DNA of 64,000 nucleotides from Geovibrio ferrireducens (GCF_026226615.1 NZ_JAJAPB010000003.1:248001-312000), one strand, 5' to 3'. Shown: positions 52,298-60,815, numbered from the stretch's first letter. Notes: generated by a model from the letters alone, not told the origin. Program-made: numbers and translations.

Positions 52298-53536
52298 ATG
52301 AACTTCAAAAAGAAACTTTTACCGCTTCTCGCAGCGTCCGCCCTTCTTATTTTTCTGGCCGCTTCGGGAATATTCATCAAGGAAACCGGCACAGCTTCCG
52401 CCAAGTCCAGCAGGTATGAAAACCTGGACTCGTTCACGGAAGTTATGTATCTGATAGAAAAAAACTATGTTGAGCCTGTTGAGAACAAAACCCTTGTGGA
52501 CGGAGCCATAAAAGGCATGCTTCAGGGTCTTGACCCCCACTCAACCTACTTCACCGAAAAAGAGTACAAGGACTTTCAGGTGGAGACCAAGGGTGAGTTC
52601 GGCGGACTGGGCATAACCATAGGCATGAGGGACAATATCCTCACCGTTATAGCCCCCATTGAGGACACGCCCGCATTCAGAGCCGGACTCAAATCCGGCG
52701 ATAAAATCATCAAGATAGAAGACAACGCCACAACAGGCCTGTCCCTTGAAGATGCGGTTAACAAGCTCAGGGGCAAGCCCGGAACAAACATCACAGTAAC
52801 CATCCACCGCGACAGCATCCCGAAACCCTTTGACGTGACCCTCACCAGAGCCATCATCAAGGTTAAGGCAGTTAAGGCGGACATGATCGGCAAGGATGTT
52901 GCCTACATAAGGGTAACCCAGTTCAAAGAGGATGTATCCGGAGAGATCAAAACCGCAATCGAACAGCTGAGAAAAAATAAATATAAGGGCATAATAGTTG
53001 ACCTGCGCAATAACCCCGGCGGTCTGCTCAGCGAGGCTATAAATGTTTCAAGCATATTCCTCCCCTCCGGCAAAGAGGTTGTGTACACCAAGGACAGAAC
53101 AGGCAAGGATCAGCACTTCAAGTCATCCACATTCACCCTGAGGGAGGAGAAAACCCCGCTTGTGCTCCTTGTTAACGAAGGATCGGCCTCAGCGTCCGAA
53201 ATCCTCGCCGGAGCCATTCAGGACTATAAAAGAGGCGTTCTTGTCGGTAAAAAAACCTACGGCAAAGCCTCAGTTCAGTCGATAATACCTCTCAGGGACG
53301 GTTCCGCTGTCAAACTCACAACGGCGAAATACTACACGCCCAAAGGCAGAATGATCCACGATAAGGGCATAGAGCCCGACCTTTCTGTTGAGGATGTTTC
53401 GGATAACGTTACCCTTACTCAGGAAGAGATAGACAAGCTCGCCGCTGATATAAGCAAGCCTGTGATCGACCTCCAGAGGGACGAACAGCTTAAAGCCGCT
53501 GTGGAAAAACTGAGGGAAATGATAAAAAATGGCTGA
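52298..53536 (+). CDS. ctpA: S41 family C-terminal processing peptidase
   Basis: A 412-residue exported serine protease. It has an N-terminal membrane anchor or signal (about 7-25), an N-terminal helical segment YLIEKNYVEPVE, a PDZ domain (about 95-180; GGLGITIGMRDNILTVIAP) and the S41 catalytic core with the nucleophile in NEGSASASEILAGAI and the general-base Lys in KTYGKASVQ. It lies five bases after the EnvC-like gene, as is common (envC-ctp-yibQ), pointing to envelope protein turnover at division. Confidence 0.92.
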   Translation: MNFKKKLLPLLAASALLIFLAASGIFIKETGTASAKSSRYENLDSFTEVMYLIEKNYVEPVENKTLVDGAIKGMLQGLDPHSTYFTEKEYKDFQVETKGEFGGLGITIGMRDNILTVIAPIEDTPAFRAGLKSGDKIIKIEDNATTGLSLEDAVNKLRGKPGTNITVTIHRDSIPKPFDVTLTRAIIKVKAVKADMIGKDVAYIRVTQFKEDVSGEIKTAIEQLRKNKYKGIIVDLRNNPGGLLSEAINVSSIFLPSGKEVVYTKDRTGKDQHFKSSTFTLREEKTPLVLLVNEGSASASEILAGAIQDYKRGVLVGKKTYGKASVQSIIPLRDGSAVKLTTAKYYTPKGRMIHDKGIEPDLSVEDVSDNVTLTQEEIDKLAADISKPVIDLQRDEQLKAAVEKLREMIKNG

Positions 53537-54755
53537 AAGAAAAAAACCGGCACGCAAACCGGGAAGACGCAGAACAACAGGGGCGGGTAAAACCGCCTCT
53601 TCAAAACAGTTATATATACTCGGCGGCATTCTTGCCGCCGTTTTAGTGCTTCTTCTGGGAATTTACCTCGGAATGAAGGCCGCCGGCAAAGGCGAACTCA
53701 CTGAGAAAAAAGAGATAAAATCCCCGCTGAGCTCTGTTCAGGAAGAGGTGGTGACAAAGGATAACAAATCCGCCACCGTCGAAGAGGCGGACAAGGCGCT
53801 TAAGCTCGTCATGTTTAATCTCGGAATCAGCAGCGAAACCATCAAGTCGCGCAAAATGGATGACGGAAGCGTTCCTGTCATCACATATGTAATCAGTCTG
53901 CCTGAGGATAAAAAGGACGAACTCACAGAAGAACTCAGACCCATGCTTGAGAATCTGGGGTTTAAGACAACCCTCAGCGACAACCTCAGCGCATCCGGCG
54001 AAAACGGCAGCATTATACTGATCTTCCCCGTGGAAAAAACAGAAAAACCCAAGGATAAGGACAAGCCAGTGGTTCTGCCCGCTGATGCCCCGAAGCTGGC
54101 GATCCTGATTGATGACTGCGGCTACAGTGTTCCGCTGGCAAAGAGACTCGCGGCAATCAAATACCCTGTCACCTTCGCCATACTTCCCCATCTTCCCCAT
54201 GACACAGAAACTGCTGAAATCGCCCGCGCAGGCGGGAAGACAGTGTTCCTGCACTTTCCCATGGAACCCTTATCATACCCCGATACTGATCCGGGCAAGG
54301 GCGCCGTTCTCCTGAACATGCCCCCCAGCATAATAGAGGCTCAGGCGGACAACAACGTTAAGCGGATAGGGAAGCTGGACGGTTTCAATAACCACATGGG
54401 CTCCGCATTTACGGAAAGCGAAACCAAGATGGAGCAGGTTCTGGGCTTCATGAAGAAGTATACTGACACCTACATAGACAGCTATACCTCCGGCAAGTCA
54501 GTTGCTTATGATGTCTGCCTTAAGCAGGGGATGAAGTGCGGTCAGAACAGAAAATTCATTGACAATGAAAACAACGAAACATATATCAGAAAAAAAATCA
54601 TGGAAGGGGTTGAACTCGCCAAAAAGAACGGCAGCCTCATCATGATCGGCCACCTGAGAGAGGAAACCGTGCGCACCCTTGAAAAACATCTGGCAGATGT
54701 GGAAAAGGCGGGTGTCCGAATTGTTTCCATCAAAGAACTGGCGCACAGGAAATAA
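53529..54755 (+). CDS. divergent polysaccharide deacetylase family protein (YibQ-like)
   Basis: A 408-residue protein with an N-terminal basic, then hydrophobic segment (about 27-50) and a C-terminal divergent polysaccharide deacetylase domain (about 180-408; former DUF610). Characteristic pieces are KLAILIDDCGYSVPLAKRLA, PVTFAILPHLPHD, FLHFPMEP and FNNHMGSAFT. The Asp-Asp and His positions suit a metal site, although activity is not shown for the family. It overlaps ctpA by eight bases. The middle region (about 60-170) is charged and helical. Confidence 0.82.
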   Translation: MAERKKPARKPGRRRTTGAGKTASSKQLYILGGILAAVLVLLLGIYLGMKAAGKGELTEKKEIKSPLSSVQEEVVTKDNKSATVEEADKALKLVMFNLGISSETIKSRKMDDGSVPVITYVISLPEDKKDELTEELRPMLENLGFKTTLSDNLSASGENGSIILIFPVEKTEKPKDKDKPVVLPADAPKLAILIDDCGYSVPLAKRLAAIKYPVTFAILPHLPHDTETAEIARAGGKTVFLHFPMEPLSYPDTDPGKGAVLLNMPPSIIEAQADNNVKRIGKLDGFNNHMGSAFTESETKMEQVLGFMKKYTDTYIDSYTSGKSVAYDVCLKQGMKCGQNRKFIDNENNETYIRKKIMEGVELAKKNGSLIMIGHLREETVRTLEKHLADVEKAGVRIVSIKELAHRK

Positions 54756-54774
54756 CATTTAAGAGGAACACTTT

Positions 54775-55758
54775 TTGCTTTTTTTAGGTATAGAAACTTC
54801 ATGCGATGAAACCTCAATGGCGGTGTATGACACCGCCCGCGGGGTTCTCTCCACCCATACAGCCTCTCAGGCGGACATCCATAACCTCTTCGGCGGAGTG
54901 GTTCCTGAAGTCGCCTCCAGAAACCACATCCTCAAGCTGGAACCGCTTTACGAAAAATGTATGGCTGATGCTTCTGTCAAGCCCTCTGATCTTGATGTAA
55001 TTGGCGTTACCAACGCTCCGGGGCTTATCGGGGCGCTTTTTGTGGGTGTGGGCTTTGCCAAGGGGCTGGGCTACGGACTCAGGATTCCCGTTATGCCCGT
55101 GAACCACCTCTCGGCGCATATTCTCGCCGCAGAGCTTGAGCACAGGGAGCTTAAACCCCCTTACCTCGCTTTGATCATCAGCGGCGGGCACACGCATATT
55201 TATGATGTGGATGCGGCGCTGAACTTCCGCCTTGTGGCAAAAACAGTGGATGACGCAGCGGGTGAAAGCTTTGATAAAGTGGCAAAAATGCTTAACCTCG
55301 GCTATCCGGGCGGACCTGCAATAGAAAAACTGGCAAAATCCGGCAGAGGGGACGCTGTGCCCCTTCCCGTTGCAATGAAAAAAGATGACAATTTCAGCTT
55401 CTCAGGTCTCAAAACCGCCGTGCTGAACAGCCTTAACAAAGGCATATACACTGACGAAGACCTCGCCGCCTCATTCCAGAAAACAGCGGCGGACACACTT
55501 GTACTGAAAACCATGCGCATAGCCCGCAGGCTGAAAAGAGAAAATGTCGTTGTTTCCGGCGGCGTTGCCTGCAACGGCTACATAAGGGAAGCCTTCAGAA
55601 ACTCCTGCAAAAAGGGGGAGAATGTGTACTTCCCCTCGTTCCGCCTCTGCACTGACAACGGCGATATGATAGCCTACGCCGCCAGCAGATTTTACAACAG
55701 GCGCAGATTTTTCTCTCTGGAAGGAACAGCTTATGACACTCAGCCCGAAATCGGATAA
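54775..55758 (+). CDS. tsaD: tRNA threonylcarbamoyladenosine synthase subunit TsaD
   Basis: A 327-residue ATPase-fold enzyme that transfers threonylcarbamoyl to A37 of ANN-decoding tRNAs, with TsaB, TsaC and TsaE. It has the family start FLGIETSCDETSMAVYD, the metal-binding His pair in VNHLSAHIL, LIISGGHTHIY and VVSGGVACNGYIRE. The start is TTG 54775 behind GAGGA, since no ATG gives the N-terminal strand. It overlaps dusB by 26 bases. Confidence 0.95.
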   Translation: MLFLGIETSCDETSMAVYDTARGVLSTHTASQADIHNLFGGVVPEVASRNHILKLEPLYEKCMADASVKPSDLDVIGVTNAPGLIGALFVGVGFAKGLGYGLRIPVMPVNHLSAHILAAELEHRELKPPYLALIISGGHTHIYDVDAALNFRLVAKTVDDAAGESFDKVAKMLNLGYPGGPAIEKLAKSGRGDAVPLPVAMKKDDNFSFSGLKTAVLNSLNKGIYTDEDLAASFQKTAADTLVLKTMRIARRLKRENVVVSGGVACNGYIREAFRNSCKKGENVYFPSFRLCTDNGDMIAYAASRFYNRRRFFSLEGTAYDTQPEIG

Positions 55759-56719
55759 CATAATCACAAAAACCCTGAGCAAAAATATCTTTGTCGCTGC
55801 CCCCATGGCCGGTGTCAGCACGCCTCCGTTCCGACTGGCTGTGCGTGACTTCTTTGACGGAATCATCTTCTCCGAGATGGTCTCCGTGGAAGGGTTGATC
55901 AGGGGCGGTAAAAAGACCCTTGAGTACATTCACCTCACAGAAAGGGATAATCCTTACGCTATTCAGCTTTTCGGTTCCAGACCGGAATCAGTCAGTGATG
56001 CCCTGAAAGTGTGCGATGAATACTCAGAGGCTGAGTTTTATGACATAAACATGGGCTGCCCTGTGAAAAAGGTTCTGAAAAGCGGCAGCGGTGCGGCACT
56101 GCTCAAGGATACGGCTAAAATCAGGGAAATAGTGAGAGCCGCCAGAAAAGCAACGGAAAAGCCACTCACAATTAAAATCCGCCTCGGCTGGGACAGAAGC
56201 AGCATAAACTACCCCGAAGTGCTGGAAATAGCCGCAGGGGAAGGCATTAACGCCGTTAGCCTCCACGGACGCACCAAAACCGAGATGTTTTCAGGAGATG
56301 TGGATTACGCCATGATAGCCGATGCTGTGAGGAGAAGCCCCATTCCTGTGATAGGCAACGGAAACGTTTTCTGCACGGAGTCCTGCCGCCGCATGCTTGA
56401 AACAGGAGCAGCAGGGGTTATGATCGGCAGAGGCATGATGAAAGCGCCGTGGATTTTCAAAGCCCTCGCAGAAGGCAGAAACCCGGAAGGTTACCTCACT
56501 CCGCAGGAAATACACTCGCTCATATACAGAATGGTCAGATACGAAGCCATGTACAGGGAAGAGAAATACTACATGGACGCTGTGAAAAAGTATGCCGTCT
56601 GGTTCACCAAAGGTCTGCCCGAATCAACTGCTTTCAGAACTGAAATCTACACTGTGAAAACCATGGATGAGACCGCAGAACTCATTGACAGATATTTTGA
56701 AAACCTCACCCCTGCCTGA
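55733..56719 (+). CDS. tRNA-dihydrouridine synthase (DusB type)
   Basis: A 328-residue FMN enzyme reducing uridines in the tRNA D-loop. DUS motifs are VAAPMAGVSTPPFRLAVR, NMGCPVKKVLKSGSGAALL with the catalytic Cys, LTIKIRLGWD, SLHGRTKTEMFSG and GNGNVFCTESC. The DusB subfamily is suggested by the N-terminal and KVLKSGSG features. It overlaps the end of tsaD by 26 bases and is the last gene of the ftsE-to-dus run. Confidence 0.92.
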   Translation: MTLSPKSDNIITKTLSKNIFVAAPMAGVSTPPFRLAVRDFFDGIIFSEMVSVEGLIRGGKKTLEYIHLTERDNPYAIQLFGSRPESVSDALKVCDEYSEAEFYDINMGCPVKKVLKSGSGAALLKDTAKIREIVRAARKATEKPLTIKIRLGWDRSSINYPEVLEIAAGEGINAVSLHGRTKTEMFSGDVDYAMIADAVRRSPIPVIGNGNVFCTESCRRMLETGAAGVMIGRGMMKAPWIFKALAEGRNPEGYLTPQEIHSLIYRMVRYEAMYREEKYYMDAVKKYAVWFTKGLPESTAFRTEIYTVKTMDETAELIDRYFENLTPA

Positions 56720-56780
56720 CAGTTCCGGACATACGCAGATAATCTTTACAATTTAATCTGACATTTTTTAACATTTTGAC

Positions 56781-56810
56781 TTGATAATCACCTCAAAAAG
56801 CATATATGAT
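56781..56810 (+). promoter_or_regulatory. promoter of the metal-ATPase operon
   Basis: -35 TTGATA (56781-56786), 18 bases, -10 TATGAT (56805-56810), start near 56817, about 50 bases before the coding region. The -35 box is part of TTGATAAT, a sequence resembling one arm of Fur-type sites. Confidence 0.45.
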
Positions 56811-56865
56811 TAGACAGAAACTAACTTTGTTAACATCATTCTTAATAAAGTTATAGGTGGCTAAA

Positions 56866-56879
56866 TTGATAATAATCAA
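56866..56879. promoter_or_regulatory. FNR-type palindrome across the ATPase start codon
   Basis: TTGATAATAATCAA is a perfect TTGAT-N4-ATCAA site. It overlaps the chosen start codon and encodes the first residues, so it may be chance, or a repressor-type site downstream of the promoter at 56781-56810. Confidence 0.3.
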
Positions 56880-59076
56880 ACACTCTCTCAAAGGGCGTAT
56901 CCGCCTGAAATATAAAAATCTGATCGGCTCTCCCTCCCTCGCTTCCGCTGTGGAGGAAGCACTCCGTAGCCTTAAGGGTGTGAGCGGTGCGAGATGCAGC
57001 CACATAGGGGGCAGCATAGTGATAAACTATGACTGCACCGTTGTTCTGCCGTCGGAGCTGATTAAGGCAGTGACAGAAGTGAAACCCGCCCCGCGCAGAG
57101 CGGCAAAAGAACCCGCCTGCAAGAGGCAGGGCTGCGTATGCGTGAGGAATGAGGAGCCCAAGGCAGACACAACTGCAACGGAGTTCGGCATACTTTCCGC
57201 CGTCCTTGGCGGCGTTTTCATACGCACAAAAATATTAAGGCTGGCGGTCGGCCAGTCCCTGTTCAGCCCGCTGGGGCTTATAGCAGCCGCTTTCTCTGTT
57301 CCTATTATAGCACGGGCTGTGAAGGACTTCGGCAAAACAGGCAAAGTTTCCCTGAACAGCTTTCTCGGAGCCGGTGTAGCATCTGCCGCAATAGCGGGCG
57401 AAGCGCTCACAGCACTTGAGATACTCTGGGTAAACACGGGAAGCGACCTGCTGAACGGCTATGTCACCGAGAAATCCCGCAAGGCGATAAAAAATATACT
57501 GGATGTCACATCCAAAACAGCCTTCGTCTACAGAGACGGACAGGAGCTTGAAGTCCCCGTGGAGCAGATTCACGTCGGCGACACAGTGGTCATCCACACA
57601 GGGGAGAAAATCTCAGTTGACGGGCTCATAACCTGCGGTGAGGCTGCTGTAAATGAGGCCTCCATAAACGGCCGCAGCGAGCTTGTGCACCGTTTCGAGG
57701 GCGAACAGGTATTCGCCGGAACCTACGTGCAGAACGGGCTGATATATGTTCAGGCAAGCCACGTGGGTGATGCCACATATCTTTCAAGGATACTCTGCCT
57801 TGTGGAAGATTCCCTCGGAAACAAGGCTCCCATAGAGCTTGAGGCGGACAGACTGGCCAGAAGGCTGGTGAACACAGGCTTCTGGATGACACTGGGAACC
57901 TTCCTCATCACCCGCAATTTTTACAGGGCATTCTCCGTACTGCTGGTGATGACATGCCCCTGCGCCACAGTTCTCGCCGCATCCTCCGCCGTGAGTGCGG
58001 CCATTTCAAACGCCGCGTCCAGAGGTATACTTATCAAAGGGGGCAGATACCTTGAGGAAGCAGGTTCGCAGGAATCATTCTGCTTTGACAAAACAGGCAC
58101 AATCACCACTGATGAGCCGAAGGTTATCTCCATCATCCCCGTTAAAGGAAAAACAGAGTACGATGTAATATATTCAGCATATACAGCGGAGCTTCACAAC
58201 AGGCATCCCGTAGCCGTGGCGATACGCGACAAGGCGCGGGAGATGTGCAGCACGGAAAGCACCCATGCCGTGTGTGAAACCATCCTCGGAATGGGTGTGC
58301 GGGCGGAAGCCATGGGCAGGGAGATTTTCATCGGCAACGCCAAGCTGATGAACAGATACGGCATAAATATCTCCAAGCTCACCAAAGCGCGGGATGAAGC
58401 TGAAAAGCTCGGTTTAAGCGTCATATATGTGGCGGAAGACGGCAGGGCGATCGGTATTCTCACTGTGGAAAACAGGCAGAAGGATAATGTTGAGGCTGTT
58501 ATAAAAGGCCTCCGTGAGGAAGGGGTGAAGGAGTTCATCCTTGTGACCGGAGATGAAAAATACTCCGCTCAGGCCATGGCGGACAGGCTGGGCTTCAACA
58601 AATGCCACTACTCGGTTCTGCCCGAACAGAAGGCGGACATAGTAGCTGAGATTCAGCAGTACCACAAGGTCACCATGATAGGCGACGGCATAAACGATGT
58701 ACTGGCTCTTGCCAAGGCGGATCTGGGCATAGCCATGGGTGCGGCGGGGTCTGACGTTGCTGTGGAAGCGGCGGACATAGCCCTTGTGGACGATGACCTT
58801 GAAAAAATACTTTACCTGAGAAAACTCAGCAGAAAAACAAAGGAAGTAATACACCAGAACTTCATGCTCGCAACAGGCTCAAATGTGGCGGGCGCGTTTC
58901 TCGGCGCGGCGGGGCTTCTGCCTCCGGTTATGGCAGGTCTCCTGCACATAGCCCACACAGCGGGTGTTCTGGCAAACTCTTCCAGACTTTTAAAATATGA
59001 AATGCAGCCTCTCAACGTTGCAGAGACGGAAGCGGTTGAATTAACGGAGGATGGGGAAAAATGCTCGAAGATTTAA
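56866..59076 (+). CDS. P1B-type heavy-metal ATPase with CPC motif and degenerate TGE motif
   Basis: A 736-residue membrane ATPase. The N-terminal domain lacks GMxCxxC but opens with IIIKHSLKGRIRLKY. A Cys-rich stretch ACKRQGCVCVRNE (about 85) follows. The transport helix has MTCPCATVLAASS and the phosphorylation site DKTGTIT; HP (NRHPVAVA), TGD and GDGINDV are intact. The actuator loop reads INGRSELV where active pumps have TGES, so the dephosphorylating Glu is Arg. I choose TTG 56866, with AGGTGG five bases upstream, over GTG 56857, which lacks a site. It heads a seven-gene operon with a second ATPase. Confidence 0.85.
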   Translation: MIIIKHSLKGRIRLKYKNLIGSPSLASAVEEALRSLKGVSGARCSHIGGSIVINYDCTVVLPSELIKAVTEVKPAPRRAAKEPACKRQGCVCVRNEEPKADTTATEFGILSAVLGGVFIRTKILRLAVGQSLFSPLGLIAAAFSVPIIARAVKDFGKTGKVSLNSFLGAGVASAAIAGEALTALEILWVNTGSDLLNGYVTEKSRKAIKNILDVTSKTAFVYRDGQELEVPVEQIHVGDTVVIHTGEKISVDGLITCGEAAVNEASINGRSELVHRFEGEQVFAGTYVQNGLIYVQASHVGDATYLSRILCLVEDSLGNKAPIELEADRLARRLVNTGFWMTLGTFLITRNFYRAFSVLLVMTCPCATVLAASSAVSAAISNAASRGILIKGGRYLEEAGSQESFCFDKTGTITTDEPKVISIIPVKGKTEYDVIYSAYTAELHNRHPVAVAIRDKAREMCSTESTHAVCETILGMGVRAEAMGREIFIGNAKLMNRYGINISKLTKARDEAEKLGLSVIYVAEDGRAIGILTVENRQKDNVEAVIKGLREEGVKEFILVTGDEKYSAQAMADRLGFNKCHYSVLPEQKADIVAEIQQYHKVTMIGDGINDVLALAKADLGIAMGAAGSDVAVEAADIALVDDDLEKILYLRKLSRKTKEVIHQNFMLATGSNVAGAFLGAAGLLPPVMAGLLHIAHTAGVLANSSRLLKYEMQPLNVAETEAVELTEDGEKCSKI

Positions 59077-59366
59077 TCGCGGCGAAAAAATACGTCACGG
59101 TGGCTCACCATGTGGAAGGAAGGATAAGGCTCAAGGTTGACCCTTCCGTGGTGAAGGATCCCGTGAGCAAGAAACTGGAACAGATAAGCAGCAGCCTCCC
59201 CGGTGTGCTCGACACAAGGGTGAACATAATGGCGCGCTCCGTGGTTATACGCTACGACCCGAACATCATAGACCCGAAAACATTTGAAAACCTGATAACA
59301 ACAAAAGATACAGAAATTTGCAGAGAGATACTCAAACGTTACGAGGACACTTACATGCAAAGTTAA
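59061..59366 (+). CDS. stand-alone HMA-like domain protein with GRIRLK motif
   Basis: A 101-residue protein of ferredoxin-like (heavy-metal-associated) pattern. After an N-terminal helix it has VTVAHHVEGRIRLKVDPSV, a helix (KKLEQISSSLPGVLDTRV) and strands VVIRYDPNII. The metal-binding Cys pair is absent. The same GRIRLK domain begins both ATPases of the operon. This layout resembles FezC-type proteins of ferrosome clusters. GGATGGGGAAAA precedes ATG 59061, inside the 3' end of the ATPase gene. Confidence 0.75.
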   Translation: MLEDLIAAKKYVTVAHHVEGRIRLKVDPSVVKDPVSKKLEQISSSLPGVLDTRVNIMARSVVIRYDPNIIDPKTFENLITTKDTEICREILKRYEDTYMQS

Positions 59367-59377
59367 GGAGGCAGTAA

Positions 59378-60061
59378 ATGGGAAAAAAAGCCGCTGATGC
59401 GGAAAATCCCGTAAAGGAAGAAAGCTGCACCGATAAGCCGCAGAAAGATTCTGCATCGGGAAAAGAAAAAACAACGGAAGACACTCCTCAGAATGCCTTC
59501 AGAGCATCGGAGAAACCGGAAAGCGCAGAAGAAGCGCCCGCCGGAAACCAAACGGAAATACCCTACGGATACGCACCAAACGGAGAAGAGTTCACAGGTA
59601 TGCCTGAATACGGATTTCAGCAGCTGCCCTACGGCCATATGCCGCCGCCTCCCCCTCCTTACGGTTACGGCTTTATGCCGCCTCAGCCGCCTTACGGGTA
59701 TATGCCTCAGATGCCGTACGGATATATGCCGCCACCGCCGCCGCCGTACGGTTACATGCCGCCTCAGCCGCCTTACGGCTATATGCCGCAAATGCCTCAT
59801 GGGGCACAGCACACAGAGCACCACGGGGAAGACCCCTTCGGCATGATCTTCGGCAAATTCGGGGACATGATCAAGGAAAACCCCAATCTTTCCGCAGTGG
59901 GAAAAATTGCGGATGCGTCAGGAAGCGACTTTATCAAGGGAATGCTGATCGGAGCGGGCGTTGCCATGCTCTTTTCCAACGATTCCATAAAGGATTCACT
60001 GATGAGTATTTTCTCTAAAACACTCGGCGGCATGACAGACGATGCCGAAGAGACCGAATAA
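59378..60061 (+). CDS. Pro/Tyr/Gly-Met-rich repeat protein with C-terminal membrane segment
   Basis: A 227-residue protein in three parts: a charged N terminus (1-60; Lys/Glu/Ala/Pro), a low-complexity middle (about 80-142) built of repeated PYGYMPPQP and PYGYMPPPPP units, and a C-terminal hydrophobic segment (SDFIKGMLIGAGVAMLFSND, about 185-204) with a following amphipathic helix. The C-terminal segment shares the pattern KGxxxGAGxAxLxxN with the later 104-residue protein. TAAGGAGGCAGTAA precedes ATG 59378. Such tyrosine-proline repeats suit a flexible coat or self-associating scaffold. No known family is recognised for the whole protein. Confidence 0.8.
   Translation: MGKKAADAENPVKEESCTDKPQKDSASGKEKTTEDTPQNAFRASEKPESAEEAPAGNQTEIPYGYAPNGEEFTGMPEYGFQQLPYGHMPPPPPPYGYGFMPPQPPYGYMPQMPYGYMPPPPPPYGYMPPQPPYGYMPQMPHGAQHTEHHGEDPFGMIFGKFGDMIKENPNLSAVGKIADASGSDFIKGMLIGAGVAMLFSNDSIKDSLMSIFSKTLGGMTDDAEETE
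59625..59800 (+). repeat. imperfect tandem repeats encoding PYGYMPP units
   Basis: DNA-level repetition with a longer period of about 78 bases: the segment CCGCCTCAGCCGCCTTACGG occurs twice (59680 and 59758 regions). It lies within the 227-residue protein gene and could change length by slippage. Confidence 0.7.
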
Positions 60062-60072
60062 GGAGGATTTTT

Positions 60073-60477
60073 ATGCACCATCTGGCAAAAGCGGCCGCAG
60101 GAGCCTCTCTCATAGGGGCGGCGGCAGGCGCTGTAGTGGGCGGAGCAGTTTCCGCGGCAAAACAGGCGCAGGATGTTAAGGAAGGAAAAATCACCAAGGA
60201 AGAAGCGGCCAAAAGAACCGCAAAAGACGCAGCAGGCGCAGGAGCTGCGACAGCAGTGGGCGTTGCGGCTGTGAGCCTTCTCAGGCTCGGCGGCGTTTTC
60301 GGCATACTCACGGTTTTTGCCGTTGCCGCAGGCACAAAATACCTTCTGGACACCGAAGGCAAAAAGGTCTGTAAAAAAGTGAAAGCAGCAGCAGGCAAAG
60401 CCGCCGGAAAAGTAAGCGAAGCGGCAGCCTCCGTCAGTGAAAAGCTTAAAGACGAAGAACCCTTAAAATCAGAATAA
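60073..60477 (+). CDS. glycine-zipper membrane protein
   Basis: A 134-residue Ala/Gly/Val-rich protein. Its start AAAGASLIGAAAGAVVGGAV and a second stretch AGAGAATAVGVAAVS are glycine-zipper-like hydrophobic segments that could pack in membranes. A third hydrophobic segment GGVFGILTVFAVAAGTKYLL follows, then a Lys-rich helical tail (KKVCKKVKAAAGKAAGKV). AAGGAGGATTTTT precedes ATG 60073, one of the strongest ribosome sites in the window. No family is known to me. The composition recalls glycine-rich magnetosome or organelle-membrane proteins, which is only an analogy. Confidence 0.75.
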   Translation: MHHLAKAAAGASLIGAAAGAVVGGAVSAAKQAQDVKEGKITKEEAAKRTAKDAAGAGAATAVGVAAVSLLRLGGVFGILTVFAVAAGTKYLLDTEGKKVCKKVKAAAGKAAGKVSEAAASVSEKLKDEEPLKSE

Positions 60478-60498
60478 TATATAAAAAAGGAGATTAAC

Positions 60499-60813
60499 AT
60501 GAGCGATCAGAAACAGAATCCCCAGAACCCTCAGGCCCCCCAGTACGGATATTACCCCTACCCCTATCCTCCCCAGCAGCAGTATGCGGATGCTTCCGTT
60601 TACCCCCACCTTAAACAGTGGTTCAACTTCCGTGAGCCCAACTATGTAAAAGGCTTTGCAGTGGGTGCGGGCATTGCCCTTCTGCTCACCAACCCCACTG
60701 TTAAAAAAGCCATAGTCAAAGGCGTTGTTAAGGTTTGGGGCGGACTTCAGTCCGGCGTTGAAGAACTGAAAGAGCAGATCAGGGACGTTCAGGCGGAAGT
60801 CGAAGGAGAATAA
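60499..60813 (+). CDS. Pro/Tyr-rich small membrane protein (YtxH-like)
   Basis: A 104-residue protein. Its N terminus is Gln/Pro/Tyr-rich (QYGYYPYPYPPQQQYADASV); then comes NYVKGFAVGAGIALLLTNPT, a single membrane segment, and a charged amphipathic C-terminal helix (VEELKEQIRDVQAEVEGE). The membrane segment repeats the KGxxxGAGxAxLxxN pattern of the 227-residue protein, so the two are paralogues sharing a Pro/Tyr-rich head and a short tail anchor. AAAGGAGATTAAC precedes ATG 60499. Confidence 0.75.
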   Translation: MSDQKQNPQNPQAPQYGYYPYPYPPQQQYADASVYPHLKQWFNFREPNYVKGFAVGAGIALLLTNPTVKKAIVKGVVKVWGGLQSGVEELKEQIRDVQAEVEGE

Positions 60814-60815
60814 GC

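Noticed and set aside
53643-54254. 203-codon minus-strand open frame under the YibQ-like gene
   Set aside because: It is antisense to a conserved domain and has no ribosome site.
59625-59800. Possible CRISPR-like repeats
   Set aside because: The repeats are in-frame codon repeats of a proline-tyrosine-rich protein, with no unique spacers of constant length.
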